The position numbers were made by a program, and so were the translations under genes. The notes beneath the pieces are model-generated. The model made no database searches. It was not told the DNA's origin and saw nothing but the letters and a program-made list of their open reading frames with translations. 64,000 nt of DNA from Arthrobacter sp. ISL-5 (GTDB taxonomy: Bacteria; Actinomycetota; Actinomycetes; Actinomycetales; Micrococcaceae), in assembly GCF_018613835.1 (NCBI RefSeq), contig NZ_JAGGPM010000025.1, forward strand, positions 62,001 through 126,000. Direction: 5' to 3'. Below, piece after piece: positions 7,750-15,708 of this stretch. The first letter of the stretch is position 1. Each line of letters opens with the position of its first letter.

Positions 7750-9119
7750 CCCTTCTCGATCCCACCCTGACCTCGCTGCTGTACCTCGCCGCCGCCGTCT
7801 TCTTCATCCTGGCCCTCAAGGGCCTCAACTCACCCCGCACCGCCCGCCGCGGCAACCTGGTCGGCGCCTTCGGGGCGCTCCTGGCCGTGGTGACGGTGTT
7901 CTTCTCGGTCAGGCTGGACAACGTCCCGTGGATTCTCGGCGCCATCGCCGTGGGGTCCGGCGTGGCCGCGCCCGTGGCCCGGCGGGTGAAGATGACCCAG
8001 ATGCCGCAGCTCGTGGCCCTCTTCAACGGCGTGGGCGGCGGCGCCGCGGCGCTCGTGGCGCTGCTTGAGCTTCCGCATGCCGACGACGGCTGGATGCGTC
8101 TCGCCGTCGTCTTTACTCTGCTGGTGGGCGCGGTGTCCTTCGCCGGCTCCGCCATCACCTTCGCCAAGCTCCAGGAGCTGATGACCACCCGGCCCGTGGT
8201 GTTCCCCGGGCTGCCCGTGCTCATGGGTGCAGTACTGCTCGCGGCGGTGGGTTCCGGCGCCGCCGTCGTTCTCGGGGGTTCGCTCGCGCTCGCCCTGGTG
8301 CTCCTGGTGCTGGGACTGCTGGCCGGCGTGCTGCTGGTGCTTCCCGTCGGCGGCGCGGACGTGCCCATCGTCATCTCCCTGCTGAACGCGTTCACCGGCC
8401 TGGCCGTCGCGGCCTCCGGCCTGGTGCTGGGCAACGTGCTCCTGGTGGTGGCGGGCACGCTGGTGGGTGCCTCGGGCACCATCCTCACCCGCGCCATGGC
8501 CGCGGCCATGGGCCGCAGCGTCGCGGGCATCCTGTTCGGGGCGTTCAAGGGAAATTCGACGGCGGGATCCACGGCCGTGAGCGACCGGCCCGTGCGCTCT
8601 TCCAGCGCGGAGGACGTGGCGGTGCTGCTGGGCTACGCGCAGCGTGTGATCATCGTGCCCGGCTACGGCCTTGCAGTGGCTCAGGGCCAGCACACCGCGG
8701 CGGAGCTGGCGCTGGCGCTCGAGGCCCGCGGCATCCGGGTGGACTTCGCCATCCACCCCGTGGCGGGGCGCATGCCGGGGCACATGAACGTGCTGCTCGC
8801 CGAGGCCAACGTGCCCTACGAATCGCTCAAGGAGATGAGCGAGATCAACTCCGAATTCCGGACCGCCGACGTCGCGCTGGTGGTAGGCGCCAACGACGTG
8901 GTCAACCCCGCGGCCAAGACGTCGGCCGGCTCGCCGATCTACGGCATGCCCATCCTCGAGGTGGCCGACGCGCGGCAGGTGGTGTTCCTCAAGCGCTCCC
9001 TCCGCCCCGGATTCGCCGGGATCGAGAACGAACTCATGTACGAGCCGCAGACCACGCTGCTGTTCGGCGACGCGAAGGACTCCCTCACGAAGGTGCTCGG
9101 GGCCGTGAAGGCGCTCTGA
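7746..9119 (+). CDS. pntB: NAD(P) transhydrogenase subunit beta
   Basis: Membrane subunit plus NADP(H)-binding domain III (457 aa). Multiple transmembrane helices fill about residues 5-270; the C-terminal domain has VPGYGLAVAQGQHTAAELA, AGRMPGHMNVLLAEANVPYE and VGANDVVNPAAK, all diagnostic for PntB. GTG start overlaps the pntAb stop, so the three subunits are translationally coupled. The operon supplies NADPH, in keeping with the NADPH-using flavin hydroxylase and reductase genes elsewhere in the window. Confidence 0.94.
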   Translation: MTLLDPTLTSLLYLAAAVFFILALKGLNSPRTARRGNLVGAFGALLAVVTVFFSVRLDNVPWILGAIAVGSGVAAPVARRVKMTQMPQLVALFNGVGGGAAALVALLELPHADDGWMRLAVVFTLLVGAVSFAGSAITFAKLQELMTTRPVVFPGLPVLMGAVLLAAVGSGAAVVLGGSLALALVLLVLGLLAGVLLVLPVGGADVPIVISLLNAFTGLAVAASGLVLGNVLLVVAGTLVGASGTILTRAMAAAMGRSVAGILFGAFKGNSTAGSTAVSDRPVRSSSAEDVAVLLGYAQRVIIVPGYGLAVAQGQHTAAELALALEARGIRVDFAIHPVAGRMPGHMNVLLAEANVPYESLKEMSEINSEFRTADVALVVGANDVVNPAAKTSAGSPIYGMPILEVADARQVVFLKRSLRPGFAGIENELMYEPQTTLLFGDAKDSLTKVLGAVKAL

Positions 9120-9229
9120 GGGCGCAATTTCCGGCCGGCCGCGCCGTCCCGGACCCCTACGGGCAGCCGGCGAACCCCGCTACGATGTGAATTCCCGGGT
9201 TAACCGCCCCTCTGCCGTTGAAGGACACC

Positions 9230-10147
9230 ATGACAGCCAAGAACGCCTCCTCGCCGAAACGGGCCGCCGTGGTCATCAACCCCGCCAAGGCCGCGGGTTC
9301 CGACCTCCGCGCTTCCCTGGTCAGGCTCTGCGATACGCAGGGCTGGGCCGAGCCGCTTTGGCTGGAAACGACGGAAGAGGACCCCGGCGTCGGCCAGGCG
9401 CGCCAGGCGCTTGAGGCGGGGGTCGACGTCGTCATTGCCGCCGGCGGCGACGGAACCGTGCGGTGCGTCGCGGAGGTCCTGGCCGGAACGGACACGCCGC
9501 TGGGACTCGTGCCGCTGGGTACCGGCAACCTGCTGGCCCGCAACATGGGGGTGGAGATCGCCGACCCCGTTTCCGCCGCGTATGACGTCCTGAACGGCAC
9601 GGAACGCACCGTGGACGTGGTCAGGAGCAGGTTTGACCAGTCCGAGGACGAGAATGTCTTCCTGGTCATGGCCGGAGTGGGCTACGACGCCGCGATCATG
9701 GCCGACACCGTGGACATCCTCAAGGACCGCATGGGCTGGCTCGCCTACGTGGAGGCCGGCATCCGCAAGCTGCCGGGCAAGCCGGTGAAGGCCACCATCA
9801 CGGTTGACGGCCGGGACCCGGTGAAGCGCAGAATCCGCAGCGTGATGATCGGCAACTGCGGGCAGATCATGGGCGGCATCGAAATATTTCCCGAGGCGAA
9901 GGTGGACGACGGCGTCCTGGATCTCCTCATCCTCGCGCCCCGAGGCCGGCTCGGATGGCTCGGGGTGGTGAAGGGCATCTTCGGCCGCCGGAAGAACCGG
10001 ACCGAATCCGCCGAGTACTTCCAGGGCCGAACGGCCGAGGTGACCCTCCACCACGGACAGGAGTTCCAGCTGGACGGCGACCACGTGGGGTCCGGAAAGC
10101 ACATGAGCGTCAGGGTGGATCCCGGGGCGCTCAGGATCCGCATGTAG
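9230..10147 (+). CDS. Diacylglycerol kinase family lipid kinase
   Basis: Soluble or membrane-associated lipid kinase of the DgkB/YegS/BmrU family, 305 aa. Visible motifs: VVINPAK (14-20), the nucleotide loop AAGGDGTVR (70-78), LPLGTGNLLARNMG, and GIEIFPEAKVDDGVLDL near the C-terminus. ATG 9230 follows AAGGA at 9221; a TTG four codons upstream is less likely. A possible -10 TACGAT lies at 9180-9185. Transcribed alone, ending at the hairpin 10151-10191. It could phosphorylate diacylglycerol or another lipid; the substrate is not readable. Confidence 0.85.
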   Translation: MTAKNASSPKRAAVVINPAKAAGSDLRASLVRLCDTQGWAEPLWLETTEEDPGVGQARQALEAGVDVVIAAGGDGTVRCVAEVLAGTDTPLGLVPLGTGNLLARNMGVEIADPVSAAYDVLNGTERTVDVVRSRFDQSEDENVFLVMAGVGYDAAIMADTVDILKDRMGWLAYVEAGIRKLPGKPVKATITVDGRDPVKRRIRSVMIGNCGQIMGGIEIFPEAKVDDGVLDLLILAPRGRLGWLGVVKGIFGRRKNRTESAEYFQGRTAEVTLHHGQEFQLDGDHVGSGKHMSVRVDPGALRIRM

Positions 10148-10150
10148 TTC

Positions 10151-10191
10151 GACGGCGGCGGCCCGCTCCCAGTGGACGGGCCGCCGCCGTC
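10151..10191. terminator. Hairpin between convergent genes
   Basis: Perfect 15-bp stem, GACGGCGGCGGCCCG (10151-10165) with its complement (10177-10191) and an 11-base loop, three bases after the lipid kinase stop. No long T-run, so rho-independent action is uncertain. Positioned to insulate the rightward lipid kinase from the leftward operon ending at 10250. Confidence 0.7.
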
Positions 10192-10249
10192 TGCCTTGCC
10201 TGGGCTGCGACCGTGCCTTGGGGGGGGGTGGCAGGGCCGGCGGGCTGGA

Positions 10250-10978
10250 TCAGTCCGCGAGCAGCCGGCCCCACCTCGGTGCGAGCAAGGGGGACCCGGC
10301 AAGTTTCAGGCAGTGCCACAGGGTCACGGCCACCGAGTCCAGCACCGGAACGCCGGTGCCGGCCTCGATCTCCGCGGCGATGTTGGCGCCGTACAGGTTG
10401 GTGCAGAGATAGATCAGGGCATCCGGTGCGGCTGCCGCCAGTTCGAGTGAGCCGGGGCGCATCTCGTCATCCGTGACGCGGCCGAAGGACTCGTTGTCGC
10501 TCAGGCCAAGGCAGGTGTGGGCGACCGTCTTGATGCCGTCCCGCTCGTAGGACGCCACGATGGCCTGGTTGACGTCCGCCGTGTACGGCGTGAACAGCCC
10601 GATCCGCTCGGTGCCGAACTCGCGGAACGCCTCCATGTAGGCGAGCGTGGACGTGGTGGCCGGAATGCCGGTGGCGTCCCGGATTTCACGGACCAGTTCG
10701 CGGTCGTGGTCCCCCCCGAGCCATGACCCCGAGGTGCCGTTCCAGGCGATGACGTCCACGTCCGCCGTCGCGAGCAGCTGGGCCGCTGCGCGCATGACGG
10801 CGGGGTCGAACTGCCGGTCCGACGAGTCGTCCAGGGCGATCCGCGTCACGGGAATCCGGGTGAAATGGATGGTGACATCATCCCGGTCGCCCAGGATGCG
10901 GTAGCTCTGCGGTTCCAGGCAGGTGTTGGAGGACGGCACGATCATGCCGATGCGAGTCTTGCGTGTTGCGGCAGGCAC
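10250..10978 (-). CDS. Asp/Glu racemase-fold protein, arylmalonate decarboxylase / maleate isomerase family
   Basis: 242-aa member of the racemase superfamily that includes maleate cis-trans isomerase and arylmalonate decarboxylase. Starts at GTG 10978 behind AGGAG. Visible: IGMIVPSSNT (10-19), WNGTSGSWLGG (79-89), and LIYLCTNLYG with the C-terminal catalytic Cys at 192. At the position where maleate isomerases carry their first cysteine (CTS) this protein has G81-T82-S83, as in arylmalonate decarboxylase, whose known active site has one Cys and a Gly at that place. Last gene of the leftward operon. It may decarboxylate a malonate-like acid or act on a maleate-type product; the default isomerase label is doubtful. 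Confidence 0.72.
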   Translation of the reverse strand: MPAATRKTRIGMIVPSSNTCLEPQSYRILGDRDDVTIHFTRIPVTRIALDDSSDRQFDPAVMRAAAQLLATADVDVIAWNGTSGSWLGGDHDRELVREIRDATGIPATTSTLAYMEAFREFGTERIGLFTPYTADVNQAIVASYERDGIKTVAHTCLGLSDNESFGRVTDDEMRPGSLELAAAAPDALIYLCTNLYGANIAAEIEAGTGVPVLDSVAVTLWHCLKLAGSPLLAPRWGRLLAD

Positions 10979-10986
10979 TTGTTCTC

Positions 10987-12426
10987 CTAAGCGGTGGCAG
11001 CGGCGGTGGCGGTGGCGGGGGACAGCAGCGGGGCGGCCGCGAGGTGCTCCCGGAATCCGTTCCGGGCCACGAAGCGCCCCACGGGGCCGGGATCGTGGAA
11101 GCCGCCAGCGTCCAGGACCACCCGTCCGGCCGAGACCACGACGGCGGGCCAGCCGGTGAGCGTCCGGCCGTCGAACGGCGAGAAATCAGTGCCCATGTGC
11201 AGCGCGCCGCCGTCGACCGTGCGCTGTTCGGCGGGATCGAAAACCACGAGGTCGGCGTCGAAGCCGGCGGCGATGGTCCCCTTGCCGGGAAGGGCGTTGA
11301 TGCGGGCCGGACCGGCGGCGAAGACCTCCACGAAGTCCTCCACGGAGCCGCCCGCGGAAGCCAAGGCCGTGAAAGTCACGGGCATCCGCGTTTCCACGCC
11401 CGGCAGGCCGTGCGGCATGGCCCGGATGTCATCCGAGCGCTCCCGTTTCTGCGACAGGTCATAGCAGGAGTGGTCCGAGGAAACAGTGTGGATCGCCCCG
11501 TCTGCCAGCCGTTCCTTCAGGGCGGCGACGGTTTCGGGGCTGCGCATGGGCGGGCAGCAGGCGTACCACTCGGGAAATGCCGAGCCATACACCGTGTCAT
11601 CCAGGGTCAGGTAGTGCGGGCAGGTCTCGGAGTACGCTTCCTGGCCGCGGGCCCTGGCCTCGGTGACCAGGTCAACGGCCCCGGGGGTGGACTGGTGGAC
11701 GAAGTACACGGGTGCCTTGGTGTAGTCGGCCATGGCCAGGGTCTCCTTGACCGAGACCTCCTCGGCAAGTTCCGGGCGCGTCCGGTGCAGGTGTTCGATG
11801 CCGATCCTGCCGTCGTCGGCGTGCTGCCCGGTGCAGTCCGCGATGATGGGATCGTGTTCCGCGTGGATGTAGGTGAGGCCGTCCAGGTGGACCATTTCGC
11901 GCATGACCTTCAGGATGGTGTCCCCGTCCGCCATGGTGGTGCCCCGGTTGGTGGTGTACATCTTGACCGACCGCACGCCCTCCGCGGCCAGCTGCTCCAG
12001 TTGCCAGGGCACGGTCTCGTCCCAGCTGACCACCGAGCCGTGCAGGGCGACGTCGCAGCGGGACTCCTGCGCCAGCTCCTTCTTGTGCAGGACGGCCGCA
12101 AGCGGTGTCTCCTGGGCGTCCCGGGGGATGCCGAAGTCGATGATGGTGGTGGTGCCGCCCCACAGCGCTGCCGTTGAGGTGGTCCGGTAGTCGTCCAGGG
12201 TCCGGAAGCGTCCGGTCACCTGGGCCACGTGGCAGTGGCCGTCCACGCCGCCGGGGATCACGAGCTTCCCGGCGGCGTCGATGGTGCGGTTGGCGTCGGG
12301 GACAGGCGCCGAGGCGTCGACCAGCTGGGCGATCCTGCCGTCCCGCACCACGATGTGGGCGTTCTGGCGGCCGAAGCTGTTGACCACGGTGCCGTTGGCA
12401 ATGACAAGGTCTGGGGTGTTGGACAT
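10987..12426 (-). CDS. Dihydropyrimidinase / D-hydantoinase family amidohydrolase
   Basis: Zinc amidohydrolase (479 aa) that hydrolyses cyclic amides such as hydantoins or dihydropyrimidines. Metal ligands are visible: GHCHV (H64, H66), a candidate carbamylated Lys in VRSVKMYTTN (K155), YIHAEHD (H188), FVHQSTPG, and VSSDHSCY with the terminal Asp. ATG 12426 has an ideal AGGAGG six bases upstream; the frame remains open further back but inside the preceding racemase gene. Third enzyme-side gene of the operon, eight bases before the decarboxylase-like gene. Substrate is unknown; allantoinase is possible but less likely. Confidence 0.83.
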   Translation of the reverse strand: MSNTPDLVIANGTVVNSFGRQNAHIVVRDGRIAQLVDASAPVPDANRTIDAAGKLVIPGGVDGHCHVAQVTGRFRTLDDYRTTSTAALWGGTTTIIDFGIPRDAQETPLAAVLHKKELAQESRCDVALHGSVVSWDETVPWQLEQLAAEGVRSVKMYTTNRGTTMADGDTILKVMREMVHLDGLTYIHAEHDPIIADCTGQHADDGRIGIEHLHRTRPELAEEVSVKETLAMADYTKAPVYFVHQSTPGAVDLVTEARARGQEAYSETCPHYLTLDDTVYGSAFPEWYACCPPMRSPETVAALKERLADGAIHTVSSDHSCYDLSQKRERSDDIRAMPHGLPGVETRMPVTFTALASAGGSVEDFVEVFAAGPARINALPGKGTIAAGFDADLVVFDPAEQRTVDGGALHMGTDFSPFDGRTLTGWPAVVVSAGRVVLDAGGFHDPGPVGRFVARNGFREHLAAAPLLSPATATAAATA

Positions 12427-12436
12427 CGGTGTCCTC

Positions 12437-13207
12437 CTAGTTTTTTGAAGCGGCGGGTGCAGACTGGGCGGCGGCGAGGGCGGCGTCGAGGTTTTCCGAG
12501 AGGCCCCTGCGGGCCTTGACCGGCGGAGGAGCGAATGCGCCGGCACGGTGCGGGCCGGACTCGAGGCCCACCACGGCCTCCGCCATGCGGATGCCGGCGG
12601 AGATGCCGTCCACCACGGGGACCGGAATCTGCCCCCGCAGGTCGCGGGCCAGTCCCGCCAGCGGGGCGCCGGCAAGGATCACGACGTCGGCCCCGTCCTC
12701 GGTGACGGCCTGCCGGCTGAGTGCCAGAAGGGTTTCCTTGAAGTCCTGCTGCACCGAGCCGATGGCGTTGAGGCTTTCGTTGATGGAGCGGATGGAGGCC
12801 AGCCGGCCGCCGAGCCCGAACCGTTCGACGCAGTCCAGGTACCACGGCCGGATCCGGTCCGAGATGGCGATGATGGAGAACCGGTGCCCCTGCAGGGCCG
12901 CGGCGCACAGGGCAGCCTCGGTGATGCCGATGACGGGAACGTCGGCGAGTTCCTTCAGGGCCGGCATGCCGGGATCGCCGAAGGCTGCCACCACCACGCC
13001 GTCGACGCGGCCGTGATGCTCGGCAATGATCTCGGCCACGGCGCCGGCCGCGATCAGGGACTCAAAGCGGGTTTCGATGTATTCCACCCCGTGCCCGGCA
13101 GTGCGGACCACCAGCTCCGTGCCCGGGGACGCGGAGCGCAGGGCCTCCGACTCGATGAGGGCGGTGACGTCGTCGCTGATGTTGGGGTTGATGACGAGTA
13201 GCTTCAT
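12437..13207 (-). CDS. Hydantoin-racemase-like protein lacking both catalytic cysteines
   Basis: 256-aa Asp/Glu/hydantoin racemase superfamily protein. The fold is clear: MKLLVINPN, VVVAAFGDPGMPALKEL, GITEAAL, DVVILAGAPLAGLARDL. In known hydantoin racemases Cys precedes FGDPG and a second Cys sits in a GCAGM motif; here these are A75 and G180. The protein's other Cys (C101, C126) do not match those positions. It may be a non-racemising enzyme or binding protein; a subfamily with GAPLAG is, to my memory, found in other actinobacteria. Start ATG 13207 overlaps the gntR stop (ATGA). Confidence 0.75.
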   Translation of the reverse strand: MKLLVINPNISDDVTALIESEALRSASPGTELVVRTAGHGVEYIETRFESLIAAGAVAEIIAEHHGRVDGVVVAAFGDPGMPALKELADVPVIGITEAALCAAALQGHRFSIIAISDRIRPWYLDCVERFGLGGRLASIRSINESLNAIGSVQQDFKETLLALSRQAVTEDGADVVILAGAPLAGLARDLRGQIPVPVVDGISAGIRMAEAVVGLESGPHRAGAFAPPPVKARRGLSENLDAALAAAQSAPAASKN

Positions 13208-13887
13208 GATTTCTTCCGGTGAAGGGCGGGTTCCGTTTTCCGGAAGTCCTCGGGGAACTGCTCGCGGTACTTGCCGATGTGCGACGCCGACTGGGCGGCG
13301 GCGCGGTCCGGATCGCCGCTGGCGATGGCGGCGTACAGCTCGCGGTGTTCCTGGATCAGTTCCGGCAGGTCGCTGACATGGCGGAACAGCCAGTGCATGC
13401 GGCCCTGGAGGGGTTCCAGCGCGGATTTGAGAAAGTTGTTGTCGGCGATGGCGGTGATGGCGTCGTGGAATTCGCTGTTGGCACGGTGGGCCTCCATGAC
13501 GGCGCCCTTGGCGAGGCAGCGGTCCGCCTCGTCGAGCAGGCCTTCCAGGCGGGCCAGGTCATCCGCGGTGGCGCGGGCGGCGGCGAGCCGGCAGGCCAGC
13601 ACCTCGAGTGACTGCCGGACGTCGAAGAGGTCCTCCACGTCCTTGGGGCTGAGGGTGCTGACTTCCGCGCCGCGTGCGCCGCGGTCGCTGATGAGGCCTT
13701 CCATGCGCAGCATGCGCAGCGCTTCCCGGACGGGAAGGCGCGACACGTTGAATTCCGCGGCGAGATCACGTTCCACCAGCCGCGTGCCGGGAGCGTAATG
13801 TCCTTCAAAGATCCGGGTGCGGAGTGTGTCCCGGACGGCCTCGCGGAGGGGGCGTTCCTTGTCCTGGGTCTCTTCGGCGGTAAGCAT
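13204..13887 (-). CDS. GntR-family regulator (FCD/FadR type)
   Basis: 227-aa repressor-type regulator. Winged helix at about 15-75 (LRTRIFEGHYAPGTRLVERD, FNVSRLPVREALRMLRMEGL) followed by an FCD domain with metal-site residues (DLFDVRQSLE, ANSEFHDAI, HRELYAAI, HIGKY). Second gene of the operon, after the MFS transporter and overlapping the racemase-like gene by four bases. It probably binds the GGGATCCC operators at 15516-15544 and responds to a carboxylate related to the operon's substrate. Confidence 0.85.
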   Translation of the reverse strand: MLTAEETQDKERPLREAVRDTLRTRIFEGHYAPGTRLVERDLAAEFNVSRLPVREALRMLRMEGLISDRGARGAEVSTLSPKDVEDLFDVRQSLEVLACRLAAARATADDLARLEGLLDEADRCLAKGAVMEAHRANSEFHDAITAIADNNFLKSALEPLQGRMHWLFRHVSDLPELIQEHRELYAAIASGDPDRAAAQSASHIGKYREQFPEDFRKTEPALHRKKS

Positions 13888-13994
13888 GGTGCTCCATTCG
13901 GATTCTTCGGTGACATTGCGCCCCGGCGGGCGGGAGATGGTGCTGTGGCCTAGCTTAGGGCGGCTGGCCTAGGCGGTTGGCCCAGACAGTTGGC

Positions 13995-15356
13995 CTAGAC
14001 GGGAAGCCGCTTGTTGTAGTCCAGGGTCAGGACGGACACGCCCATGATGATGGCGGATCCCACGAAGTACAGCAGCGCCCACGTGTAGGAGTCCGTGGCC
14101 CCGACGATCAGGCCGACGGCGATCGGTGTGACAAAGCCGGAGATGTTGCCGCTGAAGTTCATGGCACCGCCCAGGACGCCGGCGTTGGTCCGGCCGCCGA
14201 GGATGGAGGGGATGCTCCAGAAGAGGCCCACCCAGCGGAGGAAGAACATGACCACCGAGAGCAGGACAACCGCGGTGGTGGGGTCGGCCACCACCGTCAC
14301 GCCCACCAGGCCGCCGATCACCACGACGCTGGAGATGCCCAGGAGGGTGCGCATGACGCGGTTGGCCGAGGCGCCGGACGCCCGCCACTTGTCGGCGATG
14401 TTGCCGCCGAGGATTTCACCGACGAAGCCGGCTCCGAAGATCACGAAGGTGGACCAGCCGATGGTCTTCAGGTCAAAGCCCTTGGCCTGCGCGAGGTAGA
14501 GCGGGCCCCAGGTGAGCAGGCCGTAGAACACGCCGTTGAAGCCCAGCCAACCGAAGCACATGGCCCAGAAGGAACGGAACCTCAGGTAGGGAAGCAGGGC
14601 GCGCTTGCCCTTGCTGCCGTCGAGTTCGGCTTCGGCGTCCTCCGCGGCGTGGGAGGCCTCGATGTATTCGGCCTCGGCAGCATTGACTCCGCGGTGCTGG
14701 CGCGGATTGTCACGGACGTACCACCAGACCGCCAGGCCCATGAGCACCGTGGCGGCACCGGCGATGATGAACGCCGTGCGCCAGCTGCCGGTGGAGGCGA
14801 TGAGTCCGGCGATCAGGATGCCGCCCAGGCCCGCGCCGAGCGGCGCGCCGGCGTCCAGGATGGTGGCGCCGCGGCCGCGCTCTGACTTGTGCATCCAGAT
14901 GGCGTTCAGCTTGCCGCCGGCGGGCATGACGCCCGCCTCCGTGACGCCGATACCGAGGCGGGCGATGAACATGCTGAGGAAGCCGCCGGCCAGGCCCGAG
15001 GCGGCGGTTGCGGCGCCCCAGCCCACGCAGGATGCCGTCATGACCTTGCGCGGACCGAACTTGTCGATGAGCCAGCCGACCGGGATCTGCATCAGGGCGT
15101 AGGTCCAGAAGAAGGCCGACAGCAGGAGGCCCACGAGCTCCGGGGCGAGGTTGAATTCCTTTTGGATGATGGGCAGTGCCACGGAGATGGAGCCGCGGTC
15201 GATGTAGTTGACGGCGACGAGGACCAGCAGCAGCAGAAAAAGCTTCCAGCGGACGTTGGTGCGCCGTTGCACGCCGTCCTTGCCGGGTTCGCCGCCGGCG
15301 GCGGCAACTGTGGTTTGGGCTTCGGTTGTCACGGTTTCAGTATTGGGGAGAGACAC
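13995..15356 (-). CDS. MFS transporter, anion:cation symporter family
   Basis: Twelve-helix major facilitator (453 aa) of the ACS group that imports organic anions such as hexuronates, glucarate or aromatic acids. Helices start at about residue 37; PVGWLIDKFGPRKVM is the loop 2-3 signature and ARLGIGVTEAGVMPAGG is typical of ACS members. GTG 15356 is chosen because AAGGAG ends five bases upstream. First gene of the leftward operon, about 185 bases downstream of the predicted transcription start, so it probably imports the substrate of the hydantoinase/racemase set. Confidence 0.85.
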   Translation of the reverse strand: MSLPNTETVTTEAQTTVAAAGGEPGKDGVQRRTNVRWKLFLLLLVLVAVNYIDRGSISVALPIIQKEFNLAPELVGLLLSAFFWTYALMQIPVGWLIDKFGPRKVMTASCVGWGAATAASGLAGGFLSMFIARLGIGVTEAGVMPAGGKLNAIWMHKSERGRGATILDAGAPLGAGLGGILIAGLIASTGSWRTAFIIAGAATVLMGLAVWWYVRDNPRQHRGVNAAEAEYIEASHAAEDAEAELDGSKGKRALLPYLRFRSFWAMCFGWLGFNGVFYGLLTWGPLYLAQAKGFDLKTIGWSTFVIFGAGFVGEILGGNIADKWRASGASANRVMRTLLGISSVVVIGGLVGVTVVADPTTAVVLLSVVMFFLRWVGLFWSIPSILGGRTNAGVLGGAMNFSGNISGFVTPIAVGLIVGATDSYTWALLYFVGSAIIMGVSVLTLDYNKRLPV

Positions 15357-15515
15357 AGCTTCTCCTTCACGGGGAAGTTTGCGGACAGGGGGAACGAGCT
15401 TGGGTGTTTAGGAGTGTGCGGCCGCGGGTTGGGCGGCGGGAATCGTGGAGCGAAGGCCTGCAGCGGCGTTCCGGAATCGCCTGGCCACTCTGTACGGGTC
15501 CGTCGATGCTGGACC

Positions 15516-15576
15516 ATTTGGGATCCCGTTTTGGGATCCCAAAATCAAAGGTAGGAGTGACCGGCGCCACTGTCAA
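15516..15576 (-). promoter_or_regulatory. Promoter with tandem GntR-type operators
   Basis: On the minus strand, TTGACA (15571-15576), 17 bases, then TACCTT (15548-15553) form a strong promoter. The predicted start point, near 15541, falls inside the perfect 16-bp palindrome TTTTGGGATCCCAAAA (15529-15544). A second TTGGGATCCC (15518-15527) lies 13 bases downstream. This is the layout of a repressor operator, most likely for the GntR protein of the operon. The rest of 15357-15708 holds the untranslated leader and no gene I can support. Confidence 0.8.
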
Positions 15577-15646
15577 GAGTTTTCTGTGCAGGCGGGTGCT
15601 GCTTGGGCTAATTACCGAATGTGACTGGCCGGCCGCGCACAGACGG

Positions 15647-15690
15647 CCGCCCGCCCCGTCGTCCGTGGGTGCCGGAGGCGGGGCGGGCGG
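15647..15690 (-). terminator. Perfect 12-bp GC hairpin after ACT-domain gene
   Basis: CCGCCCGCCCCG (15647-15658) pairs perfectly with CGGGGCGGGCGG (15679-15690) across a 20-base loop, 19 bases after the stop of the leftward membrane gene. No T-run. Plausible terminator for that gene. Confidence 0.6.
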
Positions 15691-15708
15691 ATGCTGGCTT
15701 TCGGGCGG

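Noticed and set aside
12427..12675. N-terminal extension of the hydantoinase frame
   Set aside because: Lies inside the racemase-like gene; a perfect ribosome site marks ATG 12426.
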